Source of the DNA: Sarcophilus harrisii
Taxonomy: Eukaryota; Chordata; Mammalia; Dasyuromorphia; Dasyuridae
Direction of reading: 5' to 3'
DNA: 64,000 nt
Assembly (NCBI RefSeq): GCF_902635505.1
Contig: NC_045427.1
Location: 58,430,539-58,494,538 of the forward strand
Under the pieces are notes generated by a model. It was not told the DNA's origin. It was given only the letters and a program-made list of their open reading frames with translations, and ran no database searches. Position 1 is the stretch's first letter. Each line of letters starts with the position of its first letter. The position numbers and the translations under genes are program-made. Shown in pieces: positions 44,501-56,399 of the stretch.

Positions 44501-44544
44501 AATTTAATTAGTCAGATAAGACTAGTCTGGTATAACCCTATTGT

Positions 44545-45365
44545 CTTTCTTTAATTTTTTTTTTGTTTTGTATTTTATAAACATCCTCAAATGTAAACAT
44601 TTCCATATATATAGAAGAGCAGATAGAGAAAATTGTAGATAAAACCATGAATCTCTTTTATTACATATGGCTTTCATAAAAAAAAAAAAAATTCAACATG
44701 TTAATTTCAAAGCTGTACTTAGTGTGTACTTAGTGAACTTCTGTTCACTTATGTGTATAAAAAATACTACTACATATTCTTTTTTGGCTTCTTTATCTCA
44801 CATCCTACTCACATCCTCCTCAAATTAAAAAAAAAATTACAAAAATTCTCTTAAGTGAATCCATGTATTGGCATCCAAAAGTGTATATCTCAGCTGTCTT
44901 AAGAATCCCTCATCTCTGTTAAGATGGTGGTTAACATGTTCCACCATTGGTGCTTTAAAGCACTAGTTGATCATTGAATTGGCTATAGTTGCTAAGGATT
45001 TCAAAATTGTTTTTCGTTTTTAACTAGACAAATGCTTTTCTTGCTTTTTTTGGTTTCACTTTGTGAAATATACTTAACTGATGTTTTACTCTTAATATTA
45101 TAAAGTATATTATTATATTAAGTATGTATATATATGTATATTATATGTTTTAAAAATTATTTTTCTTTACAACATTAAAGTTTTTGTAGAAATTATTGTT
45201 CTGGTTCTGTTTACTTCATTGTGCATCAATTCATATGAAATCTTCCCTGATTTCTCTGATCCATCCCTCTTGTCATTTCTTATGGAACAAGTCCATTACA
45301 TTCATAGATCATTATTTGTTCAGCCATTCCTTAATTGATAGACATCATGATAAAAAGTATTGTTT
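44545..45365 (-). mobile_element. Older L1 LINE 3' end
   Basis: The 3' UTR type ('gtattggcatccaaaagtgt') differs from the common L1 here and resembles that at 56690-57460. The ORF2 end is visible at 45190-45350 ('ttctggttctgtttacttca', 'tgttcagccattccttaatt'). Confidence 0.65.
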
Positions 45366-45720
45366 TTTTAAAATTTTAATAGTATTTTGTTTTTTTCAAA
45401 TACATGCAATGATAAGTTTCCACATTCACTTTTGCAAAACCTTGTGTTCCAGAATTTTCTCTCTCCTTGTCATACCTCCTCCCAAGATAGCAGGCAATGT
45501 GATATAGGTTAAACATGTGCAGTTCTTCTAAATATATTTCTATATTTGTCATGCTGAACAAAAAAATCAGATCAAAAGGAAAAAGAACACAAGAAAGGAA
45601 AAAAATCCAAGCAAACAAACAAGAACAAAAAGTTGAAAATACTATTTTTTGATCCACATTCAGTTTCTATAGTTCTTTCTCTGGATGTGGAAGGCCCGTT
45701 CCATCACAAGTAGATTTAGT
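45366..45720 (-). mobile_element. L1 LINE 3' UTR copy
   Basis: 'cacattcacttttgcaaaac', 'cttgtgttccagaattttct', 'gatagcaggcaatgtgatat' and 'gatccacattcagtttctat' match the marsupial L1 3' UTR. It abuts the older L1 on its left. A further short ORF2-like piece is at 45895-45985. Confidence 0.8.
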
Positions 45721-46009
45721 CAGATAAAACACATTTCTTCATTGACCATATCAAAAAAAAAAAATTCTCTAATTGTTCTTTGTTTACCATTTGTTTCTTA
45801 GGCAGTAAGTAGCATGTTTCATTTTGTGTCCTCAGGAATTGTGATGGATCATAGTGACTATCAGAGTTTCTAAGTCTGTCTTGACAATATTGAAGTAATT
45901 CTGTATATTGTTCTCCTGGTTCTTCTCAATTCATTCAGCAGATCCTGCAAATCTTCTTCATATTTTAGACTACTACAATAATTTACTTCTAAATGTTGTA
46001 TATTTAGTA

Positions 46010-46187
46010 AATGAGGCAGCTGGCATAGTGAACAGAGTTCTAGGCTCAGAGTCAAGAAGACCTGAGTTCTGTCTGAGATACTTAGCTATATGACCCCAGC
46101 CAAGTCATTTCACTTTTAAACTGCAGTGTCCTCATCTGTAAAATGAGACCTCAAGAGTCTTCCAGTTCTTAATCTATGATTTTTATA
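46010..46187 (+). mobile_element. CORE-SINE with L3-like tail
   Basis: 'gaggcagctggcatagtgaa', 'agtcaagaagacctgagttc', 'gtgtcctcatctgtaaaatg' and 'gagtcttccagttcttaatc' then 'tatgattt'. Confidence 0.75.
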
Positions 46188-46189
46188 AA

Positions 46190-46695
46190 TCTGTAACCTG
46201 TAATACTGATTATTCTACTTTTTTAGATCTTAACTAGTTCCAAATGATTTTAAGGACTACTGCTTTGTAATATAGTTTGAGATCTGGTGCTACTAGGTCC
46301 CTTCCTTTCTTGTTCTCTCTTCCCTCCTCTCCCCCACTGTTTCTCTTGAGAGTCTTGATCCTTAGTGCCTCCTGATTTTATTTTTTCTAGTCCTTTAAAG
46401 TAATCCTTTGTTAGTTTAATTGGTAGGACACTGACAAAATTAATTTAGGTGTCATTGTGATTTTTATTTTATTGGCACAGCACATAATGAAGAATGACTA
46501 TATTACCATTTATTTGATGTTTATTGATTTCTGTAGAGTTTTGTAGTTGTATTCATTTGATTGCTATATGTGTTGGTAGGTCAACTTTCCAGTATTTTAC
46601 ATATTTTGTAGTTATTTTGAATAGAATTTCTCATTTTATCTCTCTCATCTTTGTTCCAAATAAAAGTTGGCCAAAATATATAATCTTTTTGATGC
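46190..46695 (-). mobile_element. L1 LINE, ORF2 reverse transcriptase region
   Basis: 'actgctttgtaatatagttt', 'gagatctggtgctactaggt', 'agtttaattggtaggacact' and 'agttttgtagttgtattcat' are the antisense of the L1 ORF2 RT region, upstream of the usual 3' fragments. Confidence 0.75.
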
Positions 46696-46702
46696 GTTAT
46701 TG

Positions 46703-46862
46703 AGGGGGACTTAGGTGGTGCAGTAGGTAGAGCACAGCCCTGAAGTCAGGAGAACCTGAGTTCAAATCTGACCTCAGATACTTAACACTTCCTAGCTGTG
46801 TAATCCTGGGCAAATCACTTAACCCAGTTTCCTCAGCAAAAAAAAAAAAAAAAAAAAAAAAG
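46703..46862 (+). mobile_element. Marsupial CORE-SINE (A-tailed), full length
   Basis: 'ggtggtgcagtaggtagagc', 'cctgaagtcaggagaacctg', 'agctgtgtaatcctgggcaa' and 'cctcagc' followed by a pure A run of over 20 bases (46839-46861). The long uninterrupted A tail suggests a young copy. Confidence 0.9.
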
Positions 46863-46864
46863 CT

Positions 46865-47152
46865 AAATACATTACTGTAACTTTTTTGTGATTATTTTGT
46901 TAAATATGTTTGGGGTATTATTTGTTGTTGATTCATGCTGATTCTTTGTAATTGCTACTTCCTTTTTTATTTTAATGATCTCTCTAAAATTTTGCCAGGA
47001 ATTGGTGTTTGGATCATTGGTTGTAGGTTGTTCTTCCCTCTTTTGAAAGTCAGGACCACATTTACTCTTTCCCATCCTTCTGCAGCCATCTCCTGTTGTT
47101 CACATCTTTTGAGGTGCCACTGATAATTGTTTTAGCTATCACACTTGCTAAT
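46865..47152 (-). mobile_element. L3/CR1 LINE, reverse transcriptase N-terminal part
   Basis: The minus strand encodes 'LQPMIQTPIPGKILEIIIK', which matches the CR1/L3 RT motif (YRPISLTSIPGKILEKII), preceded by a worn 'SKERKNN' for FKKG. This could be the upstream part of the same L3 element as 43450-44225, separated by L1 and SINE insertions (inference). Confidence 0.75.
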
Positions 47153-47154
47153 TC

Positions 47155-47337
47155 TTTTTTTTTTTTCTTTTAAATTCAAGCTATTTATTTATTTATTGCT
47201 GAGGCTATTAAGGTTAAATGACTGGACTTGTCCAAGATCACACAGCTAGAAAGTGGTAAGTGTCTGAGGCCAAATTTGAACTCAGATCCTCCTGTCAGGA
47301 CTAGTGCTCTATACACTGCACCACCTAGCTGCCCCAA
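47155..47337 (-). mobile_element. Marsupial CORE-SINE (A-tailed), antisense
   Basis: T-run, then 'gctgaggctattaaggttaa', 'cttgtccaagatcacacagc', 'gtaagtgtctgaggccaaat' and the reversed head 'ctgcaccacctagctgcccc'. Confidence 0.88.
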
Positions 47338-48110
47338 GTTTTTTATTTTCAAAATATATGCAAGGATAATTTTTTCAACATTGACCCTTCAAAACCTTGT
47401 GTTCCAATTTTCCCTCCCCCTTTCCACCACCCTCTCTGTTAGATGGCATGTAATCTAAAATATGTTAAACATGGTTAAAATATATGTTAAATCCAAAATA
47501 GGCATACATATTTATATAGTTATATTGCTGCACAAGAAAAATCAGATCAAAAAATAAAAAAAGAAAAGAAAAGAAAAGAAAATTCAAGCAACAAAAAGAG
47601 TGAAATGCTATGTTGTAATCCATCCTCAGTTTCCATAGTGCTTTCTCAGGGTGTAGATGACTCTCATCATCACAAGATCATTGGAACAGGCCTGAATCAT
47701 CTCATGGTTAAAAAGAGCCAAGTCCATCAGAATTGATCGTCGTATAATCTTGTTGTTGCTGTGTACAATCATTTCCTGGTTCTGCTCACTTCATTTATCA
47801 TCGGTTCATGTAAGTCTTTCCAGGTCTCTCTGAAATCATCCTGCTAATTGTTTCTTATAGAACAATAATATTCCATAATATTCATATACCATAATTTATT
47901 TAGCCATTCTCCACTTGATGGGCATCCACTCAGTTTCCAGTTTCTGGCCATTACTAAGAGGGCTGTCACAAACATTCTTGCACATACAGGTCCCTTTCCT
48001 TTCTTTAAGATCTCTTTGGGATATAAGCCCAGTAGAAACACTGCTGGATCAAAGGGTATTCACAGTTTGATAGCTCTTTGGGCATAGTTCCAAATTGCTC
48101 TCCAAAATGC
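47338..48110 (-). mobile_element. L1 LINE 3' end, well preserved
   Basis: Antisense 3' UTR ('caaggataattttttcaaca', 'aagaaaaatcagatcaaaaa') and ORF2 end. The minus-strand frame at 47844-48041 encodes 'LLGLYPKEILKKGKGPVCAR' and 'NWKLSGCPSSGEWLNKLWYM', standard marsupial L1 ORF2 C-terminus. Confidence 0.9.
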
Positions 48111-48114
48111 ACAC

Positions 48115-50330
48115 CTGCAAGTTCTTAAGAGTATACAAAGCTGGGTATAGATTTAAACCAGGTGATAAGAATTCATTAAAGGTAACCAAGTTCTCTTATT
48201 ATATTCTCTTATCTTGGTTTTCAACCCATGCAAAGTCGTTTTTCTTCTGACATTTTTGTTGCAAAGATGCAAATGTATAGGGGAAAAACAAAAGCAATCT
48301 AGGGATTGTTTAACATTTTTCTGTTTTTAGGGATCATGGTCCTTTCTCTGGTGAGCAGTAGTGGTATTCCTTTTTTATTCCTCTTCCTTTTTCAGATTGA
48401 GCTTTAAAAAACTTTTTGCTCTTCATTTCTCTAGCTAGCCTTAAATCATTCTTACCCTTGTTTGGCTTACAATTCTGACTTTTTAAAAAACAATGTTATA
48501 CAACACTCGTATTCATTTTCCTTTACCTCCCTATGTTTCCATTTTCCATATATATTTTCAAATTTAAATTAGTTGATGAGTTTTTTCTGTGCATTCACAT
48601 TGGTCTCTTTAGACAAATTCTTTATTATTTCCCCCCCAGAAATGTTTTCCTTTGTGTCTTCAGAATTTTTTCTTGCCTCCTACCTTTCCTGTACTTGCTT
48701 CCCCTTTAGAAATTGAGATCTAACCCCTATATTCCTTCTGACTCTTTTGAAAAATATACTTTCTCCCCATCTAGAATCCATGTCAGAACCACACACAGCT
48801 TTCCTGTCCTCATCACAAATTCTAGGAGGCAGTGAATCTTACTTCTCAAGGTTCCCATCATTGCCTGCCAACAATCTGCACTAGTTATCTAGTTAGATAG
48901 ATAAGATGCAATATACAATTTTCTTTTATTGGTTCCTCTACTTTTTGAAGGATGAAATTATTAAGGCAAGAAAGGAAGTTGTTCCCCTCTGTATTCCAGA
49001 ATTCTTTATTTAGTTCTTCTTTTTAGAAATCCAGGGAGTCCATTGTCTAATTTTGGCAAGACTGTTTCTCTTTCAGTTGATTTCCACACAAATGCTCTCC
49101 ATCATGCTGCCCACTTATGCTTTCTGGATTTGCTCACATAAATATATTTTAAAAATAAACAATCCTACTCCACCTACATTCTTTTACCCATTCTATTTTT
49201 CTAACAAATTACAGCCATCTAAAGCTATATTTCAGTCATGAGTTTCCTCCCACAAAGCCCTACTGATATTTAAATTTGCCGCCATATTTTAGGCCTTTAG
49301 CTCCTTGTGCCTAAACTTGGTGCATTTGTATGTAGATATTTCAAGCCATGAATTTTCTATTGTGTCCTTTCTTTGATATCAGTTGTAAACTTATGGATAT
49401 CTCAACTTATATTACTTCTCCAGGATTTAGCTTTGTGGACAATTTTTTCCCTGCCCCTTCATTTAAACATTTATAACAAAGATGGGGTTGATTCAGTATC
49501 CAGCAAATAAATTTTTTGTTAGGTGTATACCACCTCTTGGCTGAGAATCTGCTCCCTTATATTTTAAGCCATTGTCCAGAAGTTCAAATCCCATTCTTAG
49601 ACATAATTTTCTTAATTGTTCACTTCCCAAATTATTTTTTTCCTCCTATATACTTAGCTTCCAGTAGTCATTAATGAGGAAAACAAAACCTACATTCTTT
49701 TGGTCTTTAACTTATTGACCAAGACTTCATACTATTTTACAATTTTTTTGGGAGGGGGGGGTTTCTTCTAGCCTTACTATTTTTGCCCACATGATTTCCC
49801 AAAGTGTGTAGCAGTCTGGTTTGATAAGTCTTGGGAGGTTTTCTGTTGTGTCTTGAATATTCATTCCTGGAAGATGTTAAACAGCCTCCTTATTGTTGTG
49901 AGAACAATTGACTACTGCTCCTTTCACATGTCTTTTATTCAAATATTTCTTGAAATCTATCCTTGTTTCCCCTTGTTCTGGAATTCTTAACTTTTTTGTA
50001 TGTCTTGGATCCCTCTGGCAGTTGGATAAAGCCTGTGCATCTCTTCTCAGAATAATGTTTTAAAATTCACAAAATAAAATACATCAGATTACAAAAGATC
50101 AATTATATTGAAATACAATTACTGAAATATATATGCATATAGATATAAATGTGTATATATACATATAATGTATGCATGCATATATAATGCGTGTATACGT
50201 ACTATATATAGTATAATATACTCAATACTTATTGATTCATTAATTCTTGACTATATGGAAGTAACTTCTAACTACAAGTTTGACAAAGAAGCCTCTTGTT
50301 TGAGGTTTCTGTCCTCAGGGAGCTTGTATT
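48115..50330. other. Long stretch without a named repeat
   Basis: AT- and T-rich, about 2.2 kb. No exon supported. The T-rich bias on + could mean a very old antisense LINE that I cannot name. A (TATA)-rich patch lies at 50130-50220. Confidence 0.4.
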
Positions 50331-50334
50331 ATAA

Positions 50335-50525
50335 TAATAATTTACATCTGATATTTTAAGGTTTGAAAACTGTTTAAAGCACTCTTTTAAGATTGATAAT
50401 TAAATATTGTTAATATTAGATGGTAGAAAGACTTGCAGCAAGCAAGTCAACTAGTTAATAAGTGTCACAGCCAGGGTTCAGACCAAGATCTTCTAACTTT
50501 AAAGTCCAATGGTCTTTTTACTAAT
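50335..50525 (-). repeat. MIR, antisense
   Basis: 'taagtgtcacagccagggtt' and 'cagaccaagatcttctaact' mark the reversed CORE. Confidence 0.65.
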
Positions 50526-51008
50526 ACTTAAAATTCACTGGCTTTTAAAGCCTTTTATGACCTGACTCCTTCCTACCTTTCTATTCTTGTACTTTGCTCC
50601 CCTCCACATACCTTCAGATTCCCTGTAATTGGCCTTGCTGTTCCTTGTACACAATGCTCCATCTCTGGATTCTGAATAGCTTTGCTGGTATCCCCCTATA
50701 CTTGCAACACTGGCCCTCCTCATCTCTACCTGCTAGCTTTCCTTGAGTCTCAGTTAAGGTCTTATTTTGTGCAAGAAACCTTTCCCTTTTCACCTTAATC
50801 TTAGTGCCTACCCCAAATTTATCCTGTGTCTATCTTGCTTATATATAATTGTTTGCATATTGTCTCTGCATGACTCTTCTCTCCTTCCCTCCCCTTTCTC
50901 CCCCACCAATAGACTATAAGCTCCTTGAGAGCAGGGACTGTTTTTTACTTTTCTTAGTATTCCCAGTACTTAGTTCAGTGACTAGCATATGGTGGATGAT
51001 TTATAAGA
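50526..51008 (+). mobile_element. L2 LINE 3' region
   Basis: 'cttttatgacctgactcctt', 'ctgttccttgtacacaatgc', 'gagtctcagttaaggtctta', 'agactataagctccttgaga' and 'gcagggactg' are in L2 order and fairly well preserved. Confidence 0.85.
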
Positions 51009-51071
51009 GCTAGCTGACTGGTATATAATAGATGGTATATTTAATCTTGCCTATGACATTTTAATTTTAAA

Positions 51072-52056
51072 TATCTCTTTTTTTAAATTTTATTTTTATA
51101 GCTTTTTTTTTTTTAAAAAAAAAAAACATATGCATAGTTTTCAACATTCACCCTTGTAAAACCCTTGTGTTCCAAAATTTTTTCTCTCCCTGTTCTCCCA
51201 CCCCTTCCCCTAGATGGCAAGTAATCCAATATATGTTAAACATTTACAATTCTTCTATATGTATTTCTACAAGTTATCAAAAATCAGATCAAGAAGGAAA
51301 AAAAGAGAAAGAAAGCAAAATGGAAGCAAACAACAACAACAAAAGTGAAAATTCTATGTTGTGATCCCATTATGTAGGGATCTCAGTCTCCATAGTCCTT
51401 TCTCAGGGTGTAGATGGTTGTCTCCATCACCTGTCCATTGGAACAGGCCTGAATCACCTCATTGTTGAAAAAGACCCACATTCATCAGAACTGATCATCA
51501 TATAATCTTATTGTTGCTGTGTACAATCATTTCCTGCTTCTGCTCACTTCACTCAGCATCAGTTCATGTAAGGCTCTCCAGGCCTTTCTGAAATCATCCT
51601 GCTGGTCATTTCTTACAGAACAATAATATTCCATAATATCCATATACCACAATATACCCAACCATTCTCCAATTGATGGGCGTACACTCAGTTTCCAGTT
51701 CTTTACAACTACACAAAAGGCTGCTACAAACATTTTTGCACATGTGAGTCCTTCTTCCTTTTTCATGCTCTCTTTGTGATACAGGCCCAGTAGAGACACT
51801 GTTGGATCAAAGGGTATACACAGTTTGATAACTTTTGGGGCATGATTCCAGATTGCTCTCCTGAATGGCTGGATCCGTTCACAACTCCACCAACAATGCA
51901 TCAGTGTCCCAGTTTTCCCACATCCCCTCCAACATTCATCATTATCTTTTCCTGTCATCTTAGCCAATCTGACAGGTGTGTAGTGGTATCTCAGAGTTGT
52001 CTTAATTTGCATTTCTCTGATCAGTAGTGATTTAGAGCATTAAATATGTCTAGATA
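51072..52056 (-). mobile_element. L1 LINE 3' end with an open ORF2 C-terminus
   Basis: The best-preserved L1 piece. The minus-strand frame 51527-52012 encodes 161 residues of the ORF2 C-terminal domain: MQIKTTLRYHYTPVRLAKMT, then CWRGCGKTGTLMHCWWSCER with the conserved Cys and Trp pattern, and ending near LHELMLSEVSRSR. The 3' UTR and a T-run (poly(A) in reverse) extend to about 51072. It is 5'-truncated: endonuclease and RT are absent, so this is dead sequence, not a gene. Confidence 0.93.
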
Positions 52057-52104
52057 AAGTAGCTTTTATTATCCTGCATAATTGCTTTTTCATATCTGTT
52101 TAGA

Positions 52105-52965
52105 AAATCATAGAATTTCAGTGAAAAGAGACACTAGAAATTATTTATCTGATCCTTCTGATATCTGAAAAGAAATCCCCACTATAAAACACACAGTAAA
52201 TCTTTGGTGAAGACCTTCAGTAAAGGTTCAGTAAACCTGCCTTTTGATGCAGGTTATTCCACATTTGAATAACTTTATTAACAAGTTTTTTTCCTGACAT
52301 GCACCTTTAATTGGCTTCTTTATAACTCAACTTCTATACATCCTATCTAATTCTCTTTTGAGGCTAAGTAGAGCAAGTCCAATCCCTTTTGACTATAATA
52401 GTCCTTCAGGAACTTGAAGACAAGTAGCATATCCCTTTGAGCATCCTAGAACTCCCAACTGATCCTCATAAAACATGGATTCAAGTCTATTCACTATCCT
52501 TGTTGTCCTCCTCTAGGGGGAAGAATGTCTAATGGGCTCTGTAAGACCCCAGAAATCAAGTCTGGCCCTGCCAAGTCAACTGCAGGCATGATGACCTGAA
52601 AGTTAGGTACAACAACTTCCCATTGCTTGAGTTTTTAAGTTACAATGTTATAAATATCCAAATGGTCTTTGGCAGAAAAAAGGACCCCCATTCTTGCTCT
52701 AGACCCTCTCCCACTTAGTAATGTTATTGTTAAAATGTGGAGACAAGAGCTAAATAAACACAGGATTCCAGATAGGCTCTGATAAGGATGGAAGTACAGT
52801 GGAACCATCATCTTTTTTGTCCTTGTTGTGATGACTATTTATGCATCTCAAGTTCTTGGGAGCTTTTTTGGCTTCTATTATCAGAGTAAATTTGTTAAGC
52901 TTGTAATCTATTAAAACCCAGTTTCTGTGGTTCGTGATTCCATATGAGGTCTCATAATTGAATGT
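52105..52965 (-). mobile_element. L3/CR1 LINE 3' region
   Basis: The 3' terminus in antisense is 'atcatagaatttcagtgaaa'. 'ccttcaggaacttgaagaca', 'ggattccagataggctctga', 'agtacagtggaaccatcatc' and 'agcttgtaatctattaaaac' follow the L3/CR1 order. A second copy of the family at 43450. Confidence 0.75.
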
Positions 52966-53233
52966 AGAAGTTATGAAATTATGATTTATTCTCAGGAAAT
53001 ACTTGATTTATATACCTTTTTTACTTACCTATATGCTTGCAGTCATGTTAAAATTTCTTGGGTGGAAAAAGTTTAAGAAACCCTGCATTAAAACATCCAG
53101 CCCTGACTGCTGGCTCATCTCCTTCTCTTACTTTTGGAAAGCTGAATTTTTGAACCTAAATGTTTTCCTATTGAATCCTTGCTTAATCAGTTTAGTCCAC
53201 TATTCTAATTTCTCCCTGCTCCCTCCCCCTCCC

Positions 53234-53366
53234 TTTTTTTTTTCCTGAGGCAATTGGGATAAAGTGACTTGCCCAGGAAGTGTTAAGTGTCTGAGGTCAC
53301 ATTTGAACTCAGGTCCATCCTGACTTCAGGGTTGGTGCTCTATCCACTGTGCTATCTAGCTGCCCC
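53234..53366 (-). mobile_element. Marsupial CORE-SINE (A-tailed), antisense
   Basis: T-run, 'cctgaggcaattgggataaa', 'gtgttaagtgtctgaggtca', 'ccatcctgacttcagggttg' and reversed head 'gctatctagctgcccc'. A piece of the CORE (carrying 'gtcacacagctag') is missing. Confidence 0.88.
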
Positions 53367-53369
53367 TAG

Positions 53370-54470
53370 TATTCTTGAATCTTCTTGGTAGAGGAGGCTC
53401 TTTGTGGTTACTGTTTTCTTTTCTATGTTCAGAGATTCTTTTGATTTGAACATTTCTATATTTCTAAAATTTGAACTAAATTCTAACATCAAGCTCACTG
53501 CTTACCATTTGTAGGCTATCTTCATATCTGCCTTTCACCAGTCCTGAGCTTCCTCTCCCATTTCCCACAATTTTTCAGATCTCACTGATAATGATTTGGC
53601 AGTCAGATTCAACAGTTCATTTGGACTTAAGTGACTTGAATTCATCAAGAACATCTGGGTACTTTCTAACATTATTTATCTTGAGCATTAACTTTGTTTT
53701 AGCCATTTTTGTTCTATCCTTTTCAGTTCTTTCTCTTTGGAAGAAAACTAATCAAGAAGATAAAACAAGACACAATCAGAATACAAATCAACATTTCTGC
53801 CTTTTCTCTGCTCTTAGTTATCATTTTCCCGTCCGCTCTAAACAGTGATACTGTATTTTTAAATACTCTTTTCTCCTGATATAGATGAAAAGAAACAACA
53901 AATCCCCAGAGCCTCCTCTTCCTTTTTTTTTCTTTTGCTCTTTTCTTTCCAGCCTCAACTCATTTTCAGTTTTAAGATCTTTTCCATTTCATCTTCTTTT
54001 ACCTGCTTTTACTTCCATTTTCCATAGCTAGTTTAAAAAAAAAAATCAAAATTGGTCATTCAGCTTTCTCTATCCACATAACTCTATCTAAAAACCTACC
54101 ATAATTCTGCATTGAAATTATAAGCAATTTTGAAATCATAGTCTTACTTAATGATGAGTCATTCAGAATTTTTTTCCCAATCTTCTCCCCCTCATTTTTT
54201 TTTTTTTTAAAGACTTGGTTATATTTAAAGGAGTGTGTGGAATGGGCAGGAGAATTTTGTGTGTTTTGGAGGAGACAGAAAGCTGTAATCTGCAAATTTC
54301 AGTACATCCTGGTTCTGAAAAAATCTAGCCTTGCATGAGCTGCCTTCACATACTTATTCTTGGTTGGTTTTTAATTCTTGGTTGGTTTTTACTGTAATAT
54401 ATTTTACTTTTAGAATCTCAGTCATAGATGGCCAGAGAAGGAAGAGACCTTGGAATACCTCAGAACATAG
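53370..54470. other. T-rich intron sequence, unassigned
   Basis: No gene supported. Includes a near-perfect tandem duplication 'attcttggttggtttttaat/act' at about 54355-54390 of roughly 19 bases. Confidence 0.4.
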
Positions 54471-54475
54471 AATGT

Positions 54476-54612
54476 TAAATCATAGAATCACAAAAAATCG
54501 AACTAGAGGGAACCTAAGAGATCCCCTGGTTTCAACTCCTAATTATAGAAATGAGGAAATTGAGGCCTACAGTGAAGTCCATGGCAGAACCAGGACTAGA
54601 AATTAGGCCTTC
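54476..54612 (-). repeat. CORE-SINE or L3 terminus, antisense
   Basis: 'aatcatagaatcacaaaaaa', 'gagatcccctggtttcaact', 'gaaatgaggaaattgaggcc' and 'cagaaccaggactagaaatt'. Confidence 0.6.
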
Positions 54613-54781
54613 CTCCCTCCCCTCCAACTGATGTTTGTGCTTTATCTTGCCATTTGTCCTTCTTCTGCCCTGAAGTTACTCCCCCTGTAGTTGCAAGATG
54701 AAAGCAATGGCAAGTGAAAGAAGATGGAACTCAATTGGAATCAGGAGTCCCTCATTCTACCTCATCCTTCACATCTGACTG

Positions 54782-54841
54782 TTGGGCAACAGTATGAGGG
54801 ACAGTGAACTGGCCCCCATCTAAAAAGTTTGAGGACCCCTG
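54782..54841 (-). mobile_element. Truncated copy of the hAT miniature transposon
   Basis: The right end is the terminal repeat TTTGAGGACCCCTG (54828-54841). Its reverse complement matches the first 56 or so bases of the element at 8705 with about 90% identity. The other end is missing. Confidence 0.85.
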
Positions 54842-54842
54842 C

Positions 54843-55142
54843 TTTAACATAATTCCATATCTGGACTACATGGATTTTTACTGGCTATCCTTCCATACTT
54901 ATAGCACCATTCCTCCTCAAGCCCACCTTTTAAGTTTCAGCTAAAGTCCACCTTCTACAAAAAGCCTGTCCCAGTCTTCCTTAATCATGGTGCCTTCCTT
55001 CTGAGACTGCCCCCAGTTTAAACTGTACACATCTTGCTTGTCAGTACTTGTTTGCATTTTGTCGTTTCCATTAGACTATGAGCTCCTTGAGAGCAGGTAC
55101 TGTTTTTTGCAGTAATAGGCACTTAATACATGGTTGTTGACT
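54843..55142 (+). mobile_element. L2 LINE 3' region
   Basis: 'aagtttcagctaaagtccac', 'cttctacaaaaagcctgtcc', 'agactatgagctccttgaga' and 'taggcacttaatacatggtt'. Confidence 0.8.
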
Positions 55143-55164
55143 CTTTGGAAGTTATACTTTAGCA

Positions 55165-56262
55165 GTAAGACAAGAAAAAGAAATTGAATGAATAAGCCTA
55201 GGTAAAAAGGAATCATCACTTTTTGCAGATAACATGATGATATGGTTTACATCAAAAATCCTGGTGAGTAATTCAAATTATCCTGGTAATTCAAACAATT
55301 AACAATTTCAGCAAAATTGTAGAATATGGAATAAATTGACACACATCATTAGCACTTCTGTATATAAAACAAAAAATATTCAAGAAGAAAGTATAAAATA
55401 TTTAGTAGTTTGCCTGTTTCCTCCACACAAAAGAGCTTTATGAACACAATTACAAAACCCTCTTTGCACAAATAAGACAGATTTTAAGTAATTGGAGATT
55501 TTGGACATAGTTCTAAATTGCTTTCCTGAATTAATTATGCATAGCCAAGACAACTACATGGCTCAGTGGATAGAATGCCCATTCTAGAGTCAGTAAATCT
55601 TTCTGAGTTCAAATCCAGTCTCAGACACTTACTGGCTGTATGATCTTAAATGAGTCACTTAACCCTGTTTGTCTCAGTTTTTCATCTGTAAAATGAGATA
55701 GAGAAGGAAATGGTAAACCACTCCAGTATCTTTGCCAAAAAAAGCCCATATGGGGTCAAAAAGAGTTATATGGGACAATTGAGTGACAACAAGGCTAATC
55801 ATTAGTATGATAAAGATGATAATATTACCTGTTAATTTACTTATTTTCCTAAACATTACTTTATAGAACTAGACTAAAAATAACAGAATTCATCTAGTAG
55901 AATAAATGATCAAGAAGGGAATAAGTGAAAAAAAAGTGGGAAGGAAGGGGGCCTACAATAGAATACTATTATGCTGTGAGAAATAATGAAGGGAATAATC
56001 ATCAACTGCAATTCCAGATAATTCAAGTGGAAGCTTGCTATGAATCTCTTAATAGAGAAGAGTTGATGATTTCAGAGGAATGATTGAAACATAATTTTTT
56101 GAAATGGCCAACATAGGAAGTTATTTTATGTAATTATATTTATTTGTAATAGAGGTTTTGTTTTTCTTGCTTTCTCAGCTGGGAAGAGGAGAGAAGGGAT
56201 GGGTAGGAGAAAATGTGAATCTGAAAATAAAATTTAATTACAAAAAAAACCCTTAATTATTA
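55165..56262 (+). mobile_element. L1 LINE, sense, split by a SINE
   Basis: The first part (55165-55502) encodes FADNMMIWFTSKI, the RT catalytic box (usual FADDM), and 'YKTLFAQIRQILSNW'. 55503-55545 is a short L1 piece in the opposite orientation ('gacatagttctaaattgctt'). After the SINE (55548-55792), 55860-56262 continues in sense with 'EYYYAVRNNEGNN', a 3' UTR and AATAAA followed by an A-run. Confidence 0.75.
55548..55792 (+). mobile_element. Marsupial CORE-SINE with RTE-like tail, full length
   Basis: 'acatggctcagtggatagaa', 'ctgagttcaaatccagtctc', 'cagtttttcatctgtaaaat', 'gtaaaccactccagtatctt' and 'tgggacaattgagtgacaac'. Confidence 0.85.
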
Positions 56263-56399
56263 GCTATTATTATTTAATATTCAAAAAACCAAAAAACTCA
56301 CTATAATATAGTCTCTCTTTAGCTTAAATAATGTTTTATTGATTGTATTCCATAAAGAAAAGTTTGATATGTAAAACTAATAAGAAAGGTTGATTTAGA

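Noticed and set aside
51527-52012. 161-residue open frame on the minus strand
   Set aside because: It is the C-terminal part of L1 ORF2 from a 5'-truncated copy, not a host gene.
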